Below are positions 8,308-17,255 of a stretch of 64,000 nucleotides of DNA, piece by piece. Source of the stretch: Parundibacterium terreum (GTDB lineage Bacteria > Pseudomonadota > Gammaproteobacteria > Burkholderiales > Burkholderiaceae_D); contig NZ_BMED01000004.1 in assembly GCF_014636315.1 (NCBI RefSeq), positions 1 to 64,000 of the forward strand, read 5' to 3'. Made by a program: the position numbers and the translations under genes. Below the pieces are notes generated by a model. That model worked only from the letters and a program-made list of their open reading frames with translations, had not been told where the DNA came from and searched no databases. Within the stretch, counting starts at the first letter, position 1; every line of letters starts with the position of its first letter.

Positions 8308-9198
8308 TTAGCGGTTGGTCAGCGTGACGCCAGCAATCACCAGCAAGCCGCCTATCACCATCGAGGCCAGAATCGGTTCACCCAGCATTACCGCGCCAAA
8401 ACTGATGCCGAATACCGGCACCAGGTTATTGAAGACTGCAGTACGCGCCGGGCCGAGTGCCTTCACTCCTTCGTAGTACCAGACAAAGCCGATCACGGTG
8501 CCGCAGGCGCCGAGGTAGACGATGGCGGCCAGCACCTGCCAGGTGACCAGGCCCCAGTCCATGCCTGGAATCTCAGTGACCGCACCTGCGCTCAGCAGCA
8601 GCAATCCCCATAGCGATGCGTAAGTGGTGGCCGCGATAGGCGTCAGCCCCTTCAACGCATGACGGCCTATGATGGTGTAGGCGGCCCATCCGGAGATGGC
8701 GCAGAACATGATCAGTTCGCCGGTACCTACCGATTGCGAAATATCATGCACCGCGCCTTGCAGGTCGCCCCGGGTGATGATCACTGCCGCGCCGACGAAG
8801 GCGATCAGGATGCCCAGCCATTTGCGCATGCCCAGGCGCTCGCGGAAAAACAAGGCCAGAGCCAGTGCGGTGACGATAGGGTTCAGTGCAACGAACAGCG
8901 CGGTGCGTCCGGCCGGCATCAGCGACAAGGCTTTGAAAAAGCAGATGTTGTACAGGAAAATACCGGTGGCACCCAGCGCAAAGGTCGCCTGCGCCTGCTG
9001 CCTGGTCAGCCTGGGCAAGCCGCCTTCCAGCTTCCATGCCAGTGGGATCAGCAATGCGCAGGCCACCAGGAAGCGGCCGCTGGCGGCGATCATGTGCGGA
9101 ATTGTATTGGCGATCATGCGCCCGGCGATGAAGGTGCCGCCCCAGAACATGGCGACGCAGACGAGTTTCAGATAGGTGCTGACTAGTGGTTTGTTCAT
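8308..9198 (-). CDS. EamA/DMT family transporter
   Basis: About 296 residues with ten hydrophobic helices arranged as two EamA repeats, the second starting near GELIMFCAISGWAAYTIIGR. Family members export amino acids or metabolites through the inner membrane, and the substrate cannot be told here. The start was set at the ATG encoding MNKPLVSTYLKL because it lies directly before helix 1, as usual. An upstream ATG at 9234 would add 12 residues, and neither start has a strong ribosome binding site. It is convergent with the BtuF-like gene and separated by 90 bases from the cupin gene on the same strand. Confidence 0.85.
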   Translation of the reverse strand: MNKPLVSTYLKLVCVAMFWGGTFIAGRMIANTIPHMIAASGRFLVACALLIPLAWKLEGGLPRLTRQQAQATFALGATGIFLYNICFFKALSLMPAGRTALFVALNPIVTALALALFFRERLGMRKWLGILIAFVGAAVIITRGDLQGAVHDISQSVGTGELIMFCAISGWAAYTIIGRHALKGLTPIAATTYASLWGLLLLSAGAVTEIPGMDWGLVTWQVLAAIVYLGACGTVIGFVWYYEGVKALGPARTAVFNNLVPVFGISFGAVMLGEPILASMVIGGLLVIAGVTLTNR

Positions 9199-9288
9199 GG
9201 CTGCTGGCAAAATGGCATTGCCGGCCAGGAGCATGCTCTGCCCCGTCCGGCACTATAAGTGTTCGAGCTTGATTGAAGAAGCAGAGTG

Positions 9289-9666
9289 CTAGCCTGCCAA
9301 TTGATCTTCAATGGAGACAGTGCGTTCCGTTTCCAGATCCCCGGTGTGGCGCGTGCTCACGCTTTCTATCAGGATCAAGCCGCATTCTTCGGCGGCAACC
9401 GGATTATGCCGGGTATTCCTGGGAACCACAAAGAAATCTCCGGGCCCCAGGTGCACATCCCGGTCTTCCATTTGCATCAGCAGATTGCCGTAAACGATGT
9501 AAAACAGCTCGTCTTCGAATTCATGGCTATGCCAGACGAATTCTCCTTTTAGTTTGGCAGCCTTGATGTATTGGTCGTTGACCCTGCCTATGACTTTCGG
9601 TGTCCAGTACTCGCTGACCTGCTCCAGTGCCTTGGCAAAATTCACCGCCTGTAGTGCTGCCTGCAT
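9289..9666 (-). CDS. cupin domain protein
   Basis: A single-domain cupin of 125 residues. Motif 1 is HSHEFEDELFYIVYG and motif 2 follows as PGDFFVVPRNTRHNP, giving the two-His/one-Glu plus His metal site of small cupins. The reaction is not predictable. Of two in-frame ATGs six bases apart, the second (MQAALQ) is preferred because AGGAG lies seven bases from it and only two from the first. It is divergent from a LysR-type regulator, the usual position for a target of that regulator. Confidence 0.85.
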   Translation of the reverse strand: MQAALQAVNFAKALEQVSEYWTPKVIGRVNDQYIKAAKLKGEFVWHSHEFEDELFYIVYGNLLMQMEDRDVHLGPGDFFVVPRNTRHNPVAAEECGLILIESVSTRHTGDLETERTVSIEDQLAG

Positions 9667-9758
9667 GTTCATTCTCCTGTAGTGGCTGACAATGTGGAAT
9701 CTGGTTAGATGGTAAAGGCCGGACGTATAATTAGACAATCGAATGATTTTTATCTTTA

Positions 9759-9776
9759 ATATTAGCAAGGCTAATA
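9759..9776. promoter_or_regulatory. LysR-type operator candidate
   Basis: The dyad ATTAGC-AAG-GCTAAT lies just before the LysR gene, in the spacer shared with the divergent cupin gene. LysR regulators typically bind T-N11-A dyads in such divergent spacers. The call rests on position and symmetry only. Confidence 0.4.
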
Positions 9777-9780
9777 ATTT

Positions 9781-10662
9781 ATGATGACCCGCAATATTGA
9801 TATTGGCCTGCTGCGCAGTTTTATCGCCGTCTATGAAGCGGGCAGCGTGACTGCCGCCGCCAACCAGTTGCATTTGACGCAGGGGGCGGTCAGCCAGCAG
9901 ATCAAGCGCCTGGAAGAGTTGTTCGGCTGCGCGGTATTTGAGCGCAACCGGCATGGCGCCAGGCTCACCAATGAGGGTGAGCGCTTACTGGGGCATGCCC
10001 GGCGCATGCTCAGAGGCAATGATGAGCTATGGGCTGACATGAGTACGCCATCCTTTAGCGGTGAGGTGCGGCTGGGTGTGCCGCATGATCTGATCGGCAC
10101 CCATCTGGCCAAAATACTGAAAGCCTTTGCGCAGAGCTGTCCCAATGTAGAAATTTCACTGGTGTCGGGGTCTTCGCCGGAATTGCAGGACATGCTGCGC
10201 AACGGCAAGGTGGAACTGGCGCTGGTGGAAGAGGTCGCGGCGGACAGCAATGGTGCAGGCGAATGCCTGGCGGTGGAGCCGCTGGTGTGGGTGGGTAGCG
10301 CCGGCGGCGATGCCTATCGCAAGCGCCCCCTGGCAGTCGCCATCGTTACCGAAACCTGCGTATTCCGACCCAGGATGTTTGCCGCGCTGGATGCGCAAGG
10401 CCTGCCGTGGCGTACGGTTTTTGAAAATAGCAGCATAGACGCAACCAGGGCTACCGTCGGACTGGATATGGCGGTAACTGCCTGGCTGGCGTCCACAGTG
10501 CCGCTGGATCTGCAAATACTGGGCCCGGACTCCGGCTTGCCGGCTTTGCCGGACTTTGCGATCAAGCTCCATCAGTCGCCGGTTGCACTGAGCGCGCCGG
10601 CGCAGGAAATGGCGAGGCAGATAAGGGTGGGATACAGAGAGCGCCTGAGGCTGGTTGCCTGA
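9781..10662 (+). CDS. LysR family transcriptional regulator
   Basis: 293 residues: an N-terminal winged helix-turn-helix (about residues 5-65, with AANQLHLTQGAVSQQIKRLE) and an effector-binding domain from about residue 90. It belongs to the group starting IDIGLLRSFIAVYEAGS. It is read divergently from the cupin gene with a 114-base AT-rich spacer holding ATTAGCAAGGCTAATAAT, a TTAGC/GCTAA dyad of LysR-box type. It probably controls the cupin gene and itself. The effector is unknown. Confidence 0.9.
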   Translation: MMTRNIDIGLLRSFIAVYEAGSVTAAANQLHLTQGAVSQQIKRLEELFGCAVFERNRHGARLTNEGERLLGHARRMLRGNDELWADMSTPSFSGEVRLGVPHDLIGTHLAKILKAFAQSCPNVEISLVSGSSPELQDMLRNGKVELALVEEVAADSNGAGECLAVEPLVWVGSAGGDAYRKRPLAVAIVTETCVFRPRMFAALDAQGLPWRTVFENSSIDATRATVGLDMAVTAWLASTVPLDLQILGPDSGLPALPDFAIKLHQSPVALSAPAQEMARQIRVGYRERLRLVA

Positions 10663-10726
10663 GGCTGGCAGGGCCGCTCTCGCCAGGGCCGGATCTGCCG
10701 CATCTTATTGTGATCTTGGCTTTATC

Positions 10727-11800
10727 TTATTTCACCGCAAAGCGGATGACGCCGTCCGCGCCCAGCTCCCGCCGCAAGGCACCGTCTATCCACAGCTTGT
10801 GCAGATGCGCCAATGCCTCGCCGATGGCGAAAGTCATCTGATGCGCATCCAGCTGGCGGCGGAACATGATGGGGACGATATCCACTGCCGATTGCGGTAC
10901 GGCGCAGGCTTCCATTACTTCAGCCAGGCGCTCTGCGTGGTGGTCATTCAATTGCTGGATGCGGGTATGCAGGCCCTTGAACGGCTTGCCGTGCGAAGGC
11001 AGGATCAGCACATCATCCGGCAGACCGGCGAATTTCTTCAGTGAATCCAGATATTGCTGCACAGGATTGGCTTCCGGTTCTATCGCAAAGACCGACACAT
11101 TGGTCGAGATGCGCGGCAACACCATGTCGCCGGAAATCAGCAGGTTCAAGTCGGCGCAATATAAAGCCGCGTGCTCGGGCGAATGGCCAAAGCCGGTGAT
11201 GACGCGCCAGTTGTGCCGGCCTATCTTCACATCGTGGCCGTCTTGCATGCGGTGGTATGCCGTAGGCATGGACGGCACCAGCTTGATGTAGTGTCCCTTG
11301 CGGTCCTGGATGCTGTCCTGCATCGCCGGGTCCACCAGACCATGCTTGCGGAAATGCGGGAACATCGCGGTGCCGTCAGCGCCCGGCAGGCTGGCCGACA
11401 TCATGCGTGCAAAGCTGTATTCGCCGGCAGTCATCCACAAGGGTGCATTCCAGCGCGTGCACAGCCAGTCGGCCAGGCCCACGTGATCCGGGTGGCAGTG
11501 GGTTGCCAGCACGCGCACGATAGGCAAGCCGCGCAAGCCGTCGGTCTGTGATCCAAACAGGACTTCCCAGGCATCGCGAGTGGCATCGCTGGCAATGCCG
11601 CAATCAATGGCAGTCCAGCCGTGCACGATGCCGTTTTCGGTTTCGTAATCGTCTTCTATCAGCCACAGGTTGATGTGATTCAGTGCAAACGGCAGGCCCA
11701 TGCGCAGCCACAGCACGCCGGGTGCGATCTCCATGACCTTGCCGGTGTCCGGCAGGGTGTCGCCAAATGGATAGTTCAATTGCATTTCCAGCGGATTCAT
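10727..11800 (-). CDS. metallo-beta-lactamase fold hydrolase
   Basis: 357 residues. The metal-binding motif HCHPDH is at 101-106, preceded by the strand VRVLAT. Further ligands are likely in FGHSPEHAA and SGDMVLP, and the C-terminal third contains PSHGKPF plus a winged-helix-like tail as in LACTB2-type or hydroxyacylglutathione-hydrolase-like proteins. The probable role is hydrolysis of a thioester or phosphodiester. A LiuR-type operator candidate stands 108 bases upstream, in the spacer shared with the divergent merR-type gene, which suggests a link to acyl-CoA catabolism (inference). Confidence 0.85.
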   Translation of the reverse strand: MNPLEMQLNYPFGDTLPDTGKVMEIAPGVLWLRMGLPFALNHINLWLIEDDYETENGIVHGWTAIDCGIASDATRDAWEVLFGSQTDGLRGLPIVRVLATHCHPDHVGLADWLCTRWNAPLWMTAGEYSFARMMSASLPGADGTAMFPHFRKHGLVDPAMQDSIQDRKGHYIKLVPSMPTAYHRMQDGHDVKIGRHNWRVITGFGHSPEHAALYCADLNLLISGDMVLPRISTNVSVFAIEPEANPVQQYLDSLKKFAGLPDDVLILPSHGKPFKGLHTRIQQLNDHHAERLAEVMEACAVPQSAVDIVPIMFRRQLDAHQMTFAIGEALAHLHKLWIDGALRRELGADGVIRFAVK

Positions 11801-11908
11801 TGCGTCTCTCTCTTTGTAATTCTATTTATAATTTTTTAATGCTACTTTTACACTCAAAACCAGCTACATATTTCGCTAATTGCACGGAATGCCCTACAAT
11901 ATTATTTG

Positions 11909-11924
11909 ACGTTTACGTAAACTG
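11909..11924. promoter_or_regulatory. LiuR-type operator candidate 1
   Basis: The 12-bp palindrome GTTTACGTAAAC (11911-11922) lies between the divergent hydrolase gene and the MerR-type regulator gene. The same 12 bases recur downstream of the regulator. Proteobacterial LiuR sites are palindromes of this TTTACGTAAA style, by recall. Confidence 0.7.
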
Positions 11925-12015
11925 CGATTCACAGTGAGATTGTAATCAGATTTTGCGTTTCATGCTGTTTCGCCTGAATACCTAGCCCCCAGTTCCACGT
12001 TTTAGAGCCTGCCAC

Positions 12016-12459
12016 ATGCCTACCTATACCATTACCGAATTAGCGCGAGAATTCGACATTACGCCGCGAGCCATCCGCTTTTACGAGGACCAGGGCCTGA
12101 TCAGTCCCTTGCGTGAAGGACCGGGCGGACGCAACCGAGTCTACACGGCACGCGAACGCACCCACCTGAAGCTGACGCTGCGCGGCAAGCGCCTCGGACT
12201 ATCCCTGTCCGATATCAAAAGCCTGGTCGATATGTATGGTTCGCCCAAGGATACCGAAGTCCAGTTGCAAAGCTTCCTGCAAGTGCTGGCAAGGCACAGG
12301 GCCTCGCTGGAACAGCAGCGGGAAGACATAGAAGTGATGCTGGCGGAAATCGCTGCGCACGAGGAACAAAGCCAGAAACTGCTGTTGCAGGCCAGGGATC
12401 AGGAACGAAAGTTAAAAAAGACAACAAAATCCGTGAAACTGGAAAAACTGGCAACATAA
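12016..12459 (+). CDS. liuR: MerR family regulator of leucine/isovalerate catabolism
   Basis: 147 residues: an N-terminal MerR winged helix (about residues 3-70, YTITELAREFDITPRAIRFY, then GRNRVY), a long coiled coil (about 80-125) and a lysine-rich tail. There are no metal-binding cysteines, so it is not a metal-sensing MerR. This architecture, the adjacent isovaleryl-CoA dehydrogenase cluster and two TTTACGTAAA palindromes on either side of the gene support LiuR, a sensor of branched-chain acyl-CoA breakdown. Autoregulation is likely from the upstream site. Confidence 0.85.
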   Translation: MPTYTITELAREFDITPRAIRFYEDQGLISPLREGPGGRNRVYTARERTHLKLTLRGKRLGLSLSDIKSLVDMYGSPKDTEVQLQSFLQVLARHRASLEQQREDIEVMLAEIAAHEEQSQKLLLQARDQERKLKKTTKSVKLEKLAT

Positions 12460-12522
12460 AAAACCGATAGCGCCGTGCCTTTCCAAAGCGCAGGCGGATT
12501 TAAGGTAGTCTATATCGACTTT

Positions 12523-12538
12523 ACGTTTACGTAAACGT
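12523..12538. promoter_or_regulatory. LiuR-type operator candidate 2
   Basis: A perfect 16-bp palindrome ACGTTTACGTAAACGT, sharing its central 12 bases with the site upstream of the regulator gene. It lies 60 bases before the thioesterase gene, which begins the long catabolic run, and so is placed to control it. Confidence 0.75.
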
Positions 12539-12597
12539 CAATTGCGGGTATCATTTTTACCCGAACCAAGTGCTTTCCCGTCCTGTCCGGAGCCTAG

Positions 12598-13059
12598 ATG
12601 AGTAGTGAAAACCGCAATGAAGGCGCGTTGCGCCCACTGTCCCACGATGTGGCGCTGCTCTTGCTCGACAGCTTCGGCAAGCAGGGTGTACTGTCATCGT
12701 GGGGTGCGCGGCTGACCGACATGGCGCCGGGAAGTTGTGAGATCAGCGTGCCCATGGGGCCAGCGGTGACGCAGCAGCACGGCTATTTTCACGGCGGCGT
12801 CATCGGCGCGGTGGCCGATTCAGCCGGTGGCTATGCCGCCAACACGCTGCTGATGCCTGCCAATGAATGCCTGACCGCCGAATACAAGATCAATATCGTC
12901 GCCCCCGGCATAGGCGACACATTGGTTGCGCGCGGCAAGGTAGTCAAGGCGGGCAAGAACCTGGTGGTTTCCTGCGCCGAAGTATTTGCGGTGACCCAGG
13001 GAGAGGAAAAATTATGCGCCATCATGCAGCAAACCTTATTCGTGATACCCAAGGCCTGA
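12598..13059 (+). CDS. PaaI-type hotdog thioesterase
   Basis: 153 residues with a hotdog fold. The signature GYFHGGVIGAVADSAGGYAA (about residues 61-80) carries the HGG and acidic residue typical of PaaI/YbgC-like acyl-CoA thioesterases. Such enzymes release CoA from stalled acyl-CoA intermediates. It directly follows the palindromic operator and precedes isovaleryl-CoA dehydrogenase, which suggests a house-cleaning role for branched acyl-CoA esters. Substrate specificity cannot be read from sequence. Confidence 0.85.
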   Translation: MSSENRNEGALRPLSHDVALLLLDSFGKQGVLSSWGARLTDMAPGSCEISVPMGPAVTQQHGYFHGGVIGAVADSAGGYAANTLLMPANECLTAEYKINIVAPGIGDTLVARGKVVKAGKNLVVSCAEVFAVTQGEEKLCAIMQQTLFVIPKA

Positions 13060-13105
13060 GCCGGGCTTGTAAAAGGCGGCAGCCAGCTTAGCGCCAAGAA
13101 CTTGT

Positions 13106-13135
13106 ATTCAGAACCATTCAGAATTATTCAGAACC
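13106..13135. repeat. three tandem 10-bp repeats before liuA
   Basis: ATTCAGAACC, ATTCAGAATT and ATTCAGAACC follow one another without spacing at 13106-13135, thirty bases before the liuA start. The period equals one DNA helical turn. Confidence 0.8.
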
Positions 13136-13164
13136 CTATAAACCTACAATAAAGTGAGGACGAC

Positions 13165-14349
13165 ATGCTCCATCTCCCAGGCTTAACTTTCGATCATGGC
13201 GAAGATATCGCCGCGCTGCGTGAAGCAGTCCAGCAATTTGCCGTCAATGAAATCGCGCCGCGTGCCGCAGAAATCGACCGCAGCGACCAGTTCCCTATGG
13301 ATCTGTGGCGCAAGATGGGCGATCTGGGCGTGCTGGGCATGACCGTCAGCGAAGAATACGGCGGCGCCAATATGGGCTACCTGGCGCACATCATTGCCAT
13401 GGAAGAAATCTCGCGCGCATCGGCATCGGTAGGCTTGTCTTACGGTGCTCATTCCAACCTGTGCGTGAACCAGATCAACCGTAACGGCACGCCGGAACAA
13501 AAAGCGAAGTACCTGCCAAAACTGATCAGCGGCGAACACATCGGTGCGCTGGCCATGTCCGAGCCTAACGCCGGTTCCGACGTTGTCAGCATGAAATTGC
13601 GCGCCGACTGGAAAGGCGATCACTGGGTCTTGAACGGCAACAAGATGTGGATCACCAATGGTCCTGACGCCGATACGCTGGTGGTGTATGCGAAGAATGA
13701 CCTGGAAGCCGGCCCGCGCGGCATGACGGCTTTCCTGATAGAAAAAGGCTTCAAAGGTTTCAGCATTGCGCAAAAACTGGACAAGCTGGGCATGCGCGGT
13801 TCGCATACAGGCGAACTGGTGTTCCAGGATTGCGTCGTGCCGGCAGAAAACGTACTGGGCGGCCTGGGCAAGGGCGTCAACGTGCTGATGTCCGGCCTGG
13901 ATTTTGAGCGCACTGTATTGTCCGGCGGCCCACTGGGCATCATGCAGGCATGTATGGACGTGGTTGTGCCTTACATCCATGAGCGCAAGCAGTTCGGCCA
14001 GCCTATCGGCGAGTTCCAATTAATGCAAGGCAAGATCGCCGACATGTATTCGACAATGATGGCCTGCAAGGCCTACGTCTATGCAGTTGGCCAGGCTTGC
14101 GACCGTGCCAAGAACCCAGAAGCAATACGCGCGATCCGCAAGGATGCCGCCGGCGCCATCCTGTACTCGGCAGAAAAAGCCACCTGGATGGCTGGCGAAG
14201 CAATCCAGACGCTGGGCGGCAATGGCTATATCAATGAATACCCGGTTGGCCGCCTGTGGCGCGATGCCAAGCTATATGAAATCGGCGCCGGCACCAGCGA
14301 AATCCGCCGCATGCTGATCGGCCGTGAATTGTTTGCCGAGACCAAGTAA
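13165..14349 (+). CDS. liuA: isovaleryl-CoA dehydrogenase
   Basis: A 394-residue FAD enzyme that oxidises isovaleryl-CoA to 3-methylcrotonyl-CoA, the first committed step after leucine transamination and decarboxylation. The diagnostic shift of the catalytic base is visible: Glu248 in [13 protein letters not shown] is present, while the position that holds the catalytic Glu in medium-chain enzymes is Ala375 ([10 protein letters not shown]). This pattern marks isovaleryl-CoA dehydrogenases. Length is typical. GAGG precedes the ATG. It starts the core liu series. Electrons are expected to go to ETF. Confidence 0.96.
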   Translation: MLHLPGLTFDHGEDIAALREAVQQFAVNEIAPRAAEIDRSDQFPMDLWRKMGDLGVLGMTVSEEYGGANMGYLAHIIAMEEISRASASVGLSYGAHSNLCVNQINRNGTPEQKAKYLPKLISGEHIGALAMSEPNAGSDVVSMKLRADWKGDHWVLNGNKMWITNGPDADTLVVYAKNDLEAGPRGMTAFLIEKGFKGFSIAQKLDKLGMRGSHTGELVFQDCVVPAENVLGGLGKGVNVLMSGLDFERTVLSGGPLGIMQACMDVVVPYIHERKQFGQPIGEFQLMQGKIADMYSTMMACKAYVYAVGQACDRAKNPEAIRAIRKDAAGAILYSAEKATWMAGEAIQTLGGNGYINEYPVGRLWRDAKLYEIGAGTSEIRRMLIGRELFAETK

Positions 14350-14362
14350 ACTGGGTGTTTTT

Positions 14363-14383
14363 CCCAGCCCGCTGCGGGCTGGG
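14363..14383. other. intercistronic hairpin between liuA and the PLP-enzyme gene
   Basis: A perfect 9-bp stem CCCAGCCCG / CGGGCTGGG has a 3-base loop and lacks a T run after it. The left arm can also pair with CTGGG at 14351-14355, giving a competing smaller hairpin. It may stabilise upstream mRNA or modulate read-through. Confidence 0.5.
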
Positions 14384-14417
14384 GAGCGCATATCAGTCTG
14401 GAAGGAAATCAATTAGC

Positions 14418-15359
14418 ATGACACATCTGCATAGCAAGACCCCTTTGCTGGAGCATCGCGGCCTGTCGGCCCGGCTGGACAAGAAAGTCTGGCTGAAGCT
14501 GGAAAACACGCAGGCATCGGGTTCGTTCAAATTGCGCGGCATAGGCTTGCTATGCCAGCGTGCAGTGGCAGGCGGCGCCAGCCATCTGGTATGCCCGTCC
14601 GGCGGCAACGCCGGCTTTGCCGCAGCCGTTGCCGGTGCAGCGCTGGGCGTGCGCACCACCATCGTGGTGCCGCAAACCACGCATGAGAGCGTACGCCAGA
14701 ACATACGTGCGATAGGCGCGGACCTGGTCGTTGAAGGCAGTGTCTGGGATGAGGCCAACCTGCTGGCATTGCGCCTGTGCGAAAAGCCGGGTGCCGTGTA
14801 CATACCGCCGTTTGACCATCCGGATATCTGGGACGGCAATGCGACGATGATAGACGAGCTTGCCGACGCTAGTGGCGACAAGCTGGATTTCGACGTAGTG
14901 ATCTGCTCGGTCGGCGGCGGCGGTCTGATGAGCGGCGTTTTGCAGGGCCTGCACAGGAATGGTCTGCAGCATGTGCCGGTGATAGCCGTGGAGACCGAAG
15001 GCGCAGCTTCGTTTGCTGCTGCGGTCAATGCCGGTGAACTGGTGACTTTGCCGGCGATCAACAGTATCGCCACCAGCCTGGCCGCACGCCGCGTGGCCCA
15101 GCAGGCATTGGACTGGACACGCAAGCATGATATCCGCACCGTCACCGTCAGCGATGCGCAGGCGGTGGATGCCTGCCTGCATTTTGCCAGCGATATGCGC
15201 CTGCTGGTGGAGCCAGCCTGCGGTGCCTCGCTTGCGGTGGCATACCAGAACCTGCCGGTGCTGGCCGAGTTCAAGAAGCCGCTGATCGTGGTGTGCGGCG
15301 GACTGGGCGTGGACCTGGAAAAACTGCAAGCCTGGAAATTGCAATTCAAGCTGAGCTGA
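14418..15359 (+). CDS. PLP-dependent serine/threonine dehydratase-like enzyme
   Basis: 313 residues of the fold-type II PLP family. The Schiff-base lysine is Lys38 in SGSFKLRG, the phosphate/substrate loop is PSGGNAGFAA, and the PLP-phosphate-binding glycine loop is SVGGGGLMSG. It is shorter than IlvA (no ACT domain) and close to catabolic L-serine/L-threonine dehydratases. The start at the ATG after GAAGGAA was chosen over upstream in-frame codons that would read through the hairpin. Its place in a leucine-degradation cluster hints at wider amino-acid catabolism. Exact substrate is open. Confidence 0.85.
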   Translation: MTHLHSKTPLLEHRGLSARLDKKVWLKLENTQASGSFKLRGIGLLCQRAVAGGASHLVCPSGGNAGFAAAVAGAALGVRTTIVVPQTTHESVRQNIRAIGADLVVEGSVWDEANLLALRLCEKPGAVYIPPFDHPDIWDGNATMIDELADASGDKLDFDVVICSVGGGGLMSGVLQGLHRNGLQHVPVIAVETEGAASFAAAVNAGELVTLPAINSIATSLAARRVAQQALDWTRKHDIRTVTVSDAQAVDACLHFASDMRLLVEPACGASLAVAYQNLPVLAEFKKPLIVVCGGLGVDLEKLQAWKLQFKLS

Positions 15360-15365
15360 TATGCA

Positions 15366-17147
15366 ATGACCCAAGTCGCCTTTCCCAAGTTGCTGTCCTC
15401 CCAGATTGCGTTCGATATTGCGCGCGCGATACTGGACGGCTTCGACAAGCATTACCGCTTGTTTCGTGCCTCCAGCCAGCGGGCAAAGACGCATTTTGAA
15501 ACCGGCGACTGGCAGGCGGCACAAGTGGCGGCGCGCGAGCGCATCTCGTTCTACGACACGCGCGTGAAAGAGTGCGTGCAGATACTGGAAGACGAGTACG
15601 AGCAAGAAGATCTGACCGACGAAGTCTGGCGCGAGGTGAAGCTGCACTATATGGGTCTGCTGATCGACCACCTGCAGCCTGAGCTGGCGGAGACCTTTTT
15701 CAATACCGTTTGCACCAAGATGCTGCACAGGAATTACTTCCACAATGACTTCATCTTTGTGCGTCCGGCGGTCTCTACCGAATACATAGAAAACGATGCT
15801 ACACCGCCGGCTTACCGTGTGTACTACCCGGCCAAGGATGGGCTGAACTTCTCGCTGAAACGCATCGTGACCAATTTCCAGTTGCAGGTGGAGTTTGCCG
15901 ACCTGGAGCGAGATATCAAACTGGTGGAACAGCGTCTGCAGGAAAGTTACGGCAACGAAAAGCTGGAGCCCAATCACCAGTTGCAGGTACTGGCGAATCT
16001 GTTCTTCCGCAACAAGGGCGCTTATATCGTCGGCAAGAGCATCAACGGCAACCGCGAATATCCTTTCGTGATTCCCATCCTGCACAATCGCAAGAAACAA
16101 CTGGTGCTGGATACGGTATTGTTCGACGCGATACAGATCACTGTGCTGTTTTCCTTTACACGTGCCTATTTCATGATAGACATGGCGGTGCCATCCGCCT
16201 ATGTGCAATTTTTGCGCAGCATCTTGCCCAAGAAACCGCGCAGCGAAATTTATACGATACTGGGTTTGCAAAAGCACGGGAAGAACCTGTTCTACCGCGA
16301 CTTCTTGCAGCACCTGAAATATTCGTCCGACATCATAGAGGCAGCACCCGGCATACGCGGCCTGGTGATGGTGGTGTTTGCGCTGCCGTCCTTCCCGTAT
16401 GTGTTCAAGGTAATCAAGGACAGTTTCCCGCCGCCCAAGGAAACCACGAAGGCGCTGATCAAGGAAAAATACCTGCTGGTGAAAAACCATGACCGCGTCG
16501 GCCGCATGGCCGATACGCTGGAGTATTCCGACGTCGCCTTTCCGCGCCCGCGCTTCTCGGAAGAATTGCTGGCAGAGATCAGGCACTTTGCGCCGTCCGT
16601 GGTGGAAGAGGACGATGATGAAATCATCATCAAGCACCTCTACATAGAGCGCCGCATGGTGCCGCTGAATATCTACCTGACCGAGGCCGACAAGAGCCAG
16701 GACGATGCCGCGCTGGAGCACGGCATCATAGAATACGGCAATGCGATCAAGGAACTGGTCGCCGCGAATATCTTCCCCGGCGATATGCTGTATAAGAACT
16801 TTGGCGTGACCCGCCATAGCCGGGTCGTGTTCTACGACTATGATGAGATTGAATACATTACCGATTGCAATTTTCGCGTGATACCCGCGCCGCGCAATGA
16901 AGAAGACGAGATGGCTGCTGAGCCCTGGTATCCGGTCGCGAAGAACGATGTGTTTCCGGAGCAGTTCGGCACTTTTCTGCTGGGTAATACCAAAGTGCGC
17001 CAATATTTTATGAAGCACCACGCCGACCTGCTGACAGCCGATTATTGGCAGGGACGCAAGCAGCGCATACTGGATGGACATATAGAAGATGTCTTTCCGT
17101 ACCCGCAGCACGTGAGATTTGTAAACCAGGCTGCCAGCAAGCATTAG
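15366..17147 (+). CDS. aceK: isocitrate dehydrogenase kinase/phosphatase
   Basis: A 593-residue bifunctional enzyme that phosphorylates and dephosphorylates isocitrate dehydrogenase to divert isocitrate to the glyoxylate bypass. The kinase-fold residues align with E. coli AceK at a constant offset of 16: Asp473 and Asn478 in [11 protein letters not shown], and Asp491 in FYDYDEI. The nucleotide-binding region [20 protein letters not shown] is intact. It begins seven bases after the dehydratase stop. Unusually it is not next to aceA/aceB but within leucine catabolism, which yields acetyl-CoA. Confidence 0.97.
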   Translation: MTQVAFPKLLSSQIAFDIARAILDGFDKHYRLFRASSQRAKTHFETGDWQAAQVAARERISFYDTRVKECVQILEDEYEQEDLTDEVWREVKLHYMGLLIDHLQPELAETFFNTVCTKMLHRNYFHNDFIFVRPAVSTEYIENDATPPAYRVYYPAKDGLNFSLKRIVTNFQLQVEFADLERDIKLVEQRLQESYGNEKLEPNHQLQVLANLFFRNKGAYIVGKSINGNREYPFVIPILHNRKKQLVLDTVLFDAIQITVLFSFTRAYFMIDMAVPSAYVQFLRSILPKKPRSEIYTILGLQKHGKNLFYRDFLQHLKYSSDIIEAAPGIRGLVMVVFALPSFPYVFKVIKDSFPPPKETTKALIKEKYLLVKNHDRVGRMADTLEYSDVAFPRPRFSEELLAEIRHFAPSVVEEDDDEIIIKHLYIERRMVPLNIYLTEADKSQDDAALEHGIIEYGNAIKELVAANIFPGDMLYKNFGVTRHSRVVFYDYDEIEYITDCNFRVIPAPRNEEDEMAAEPWYPVAKNDVFPEQFGTFLLGNTKVRQYFMKHHADLLTADYWQGRKQRILDGHIEDVFPYPQHVRFVNQAASKH

Positions 17148-17206
17148 AAAGCAAGTAGTAGTCTGCAAGTAATGTGCTATGTGCTGGCCGGCTTGAATGA
17201 ACATGG

Positions 17207-17244
17207 AGCGGATGATTATTCCGCTGCGTATTTTTAATTTTTTT
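17207..17244 (+). terminator. possible aceK terminator or thiolase leader hairpin
   Basis: The 6-bp stem AGCGGA / TCCGCT (loop of seven) is followed within a few bases by T-rich sequence with runs of five and seven T. It lies between aceK and the thiolase and its T tract runs into the thiolase ribosome binding site. It could end aceK transcripts or attenuate thiolase expression. Confidence 0.45.
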
Positions 17245-17255
17245 GGAGAAATGAC

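Noticed and set aside
9670..9954. Upstream extension of the cupin frame on the minus strand
   Set aside because: It would run through the regulator spacer and into the LysR gene. The short cupin with AGGAG-matched start is complete by itself.
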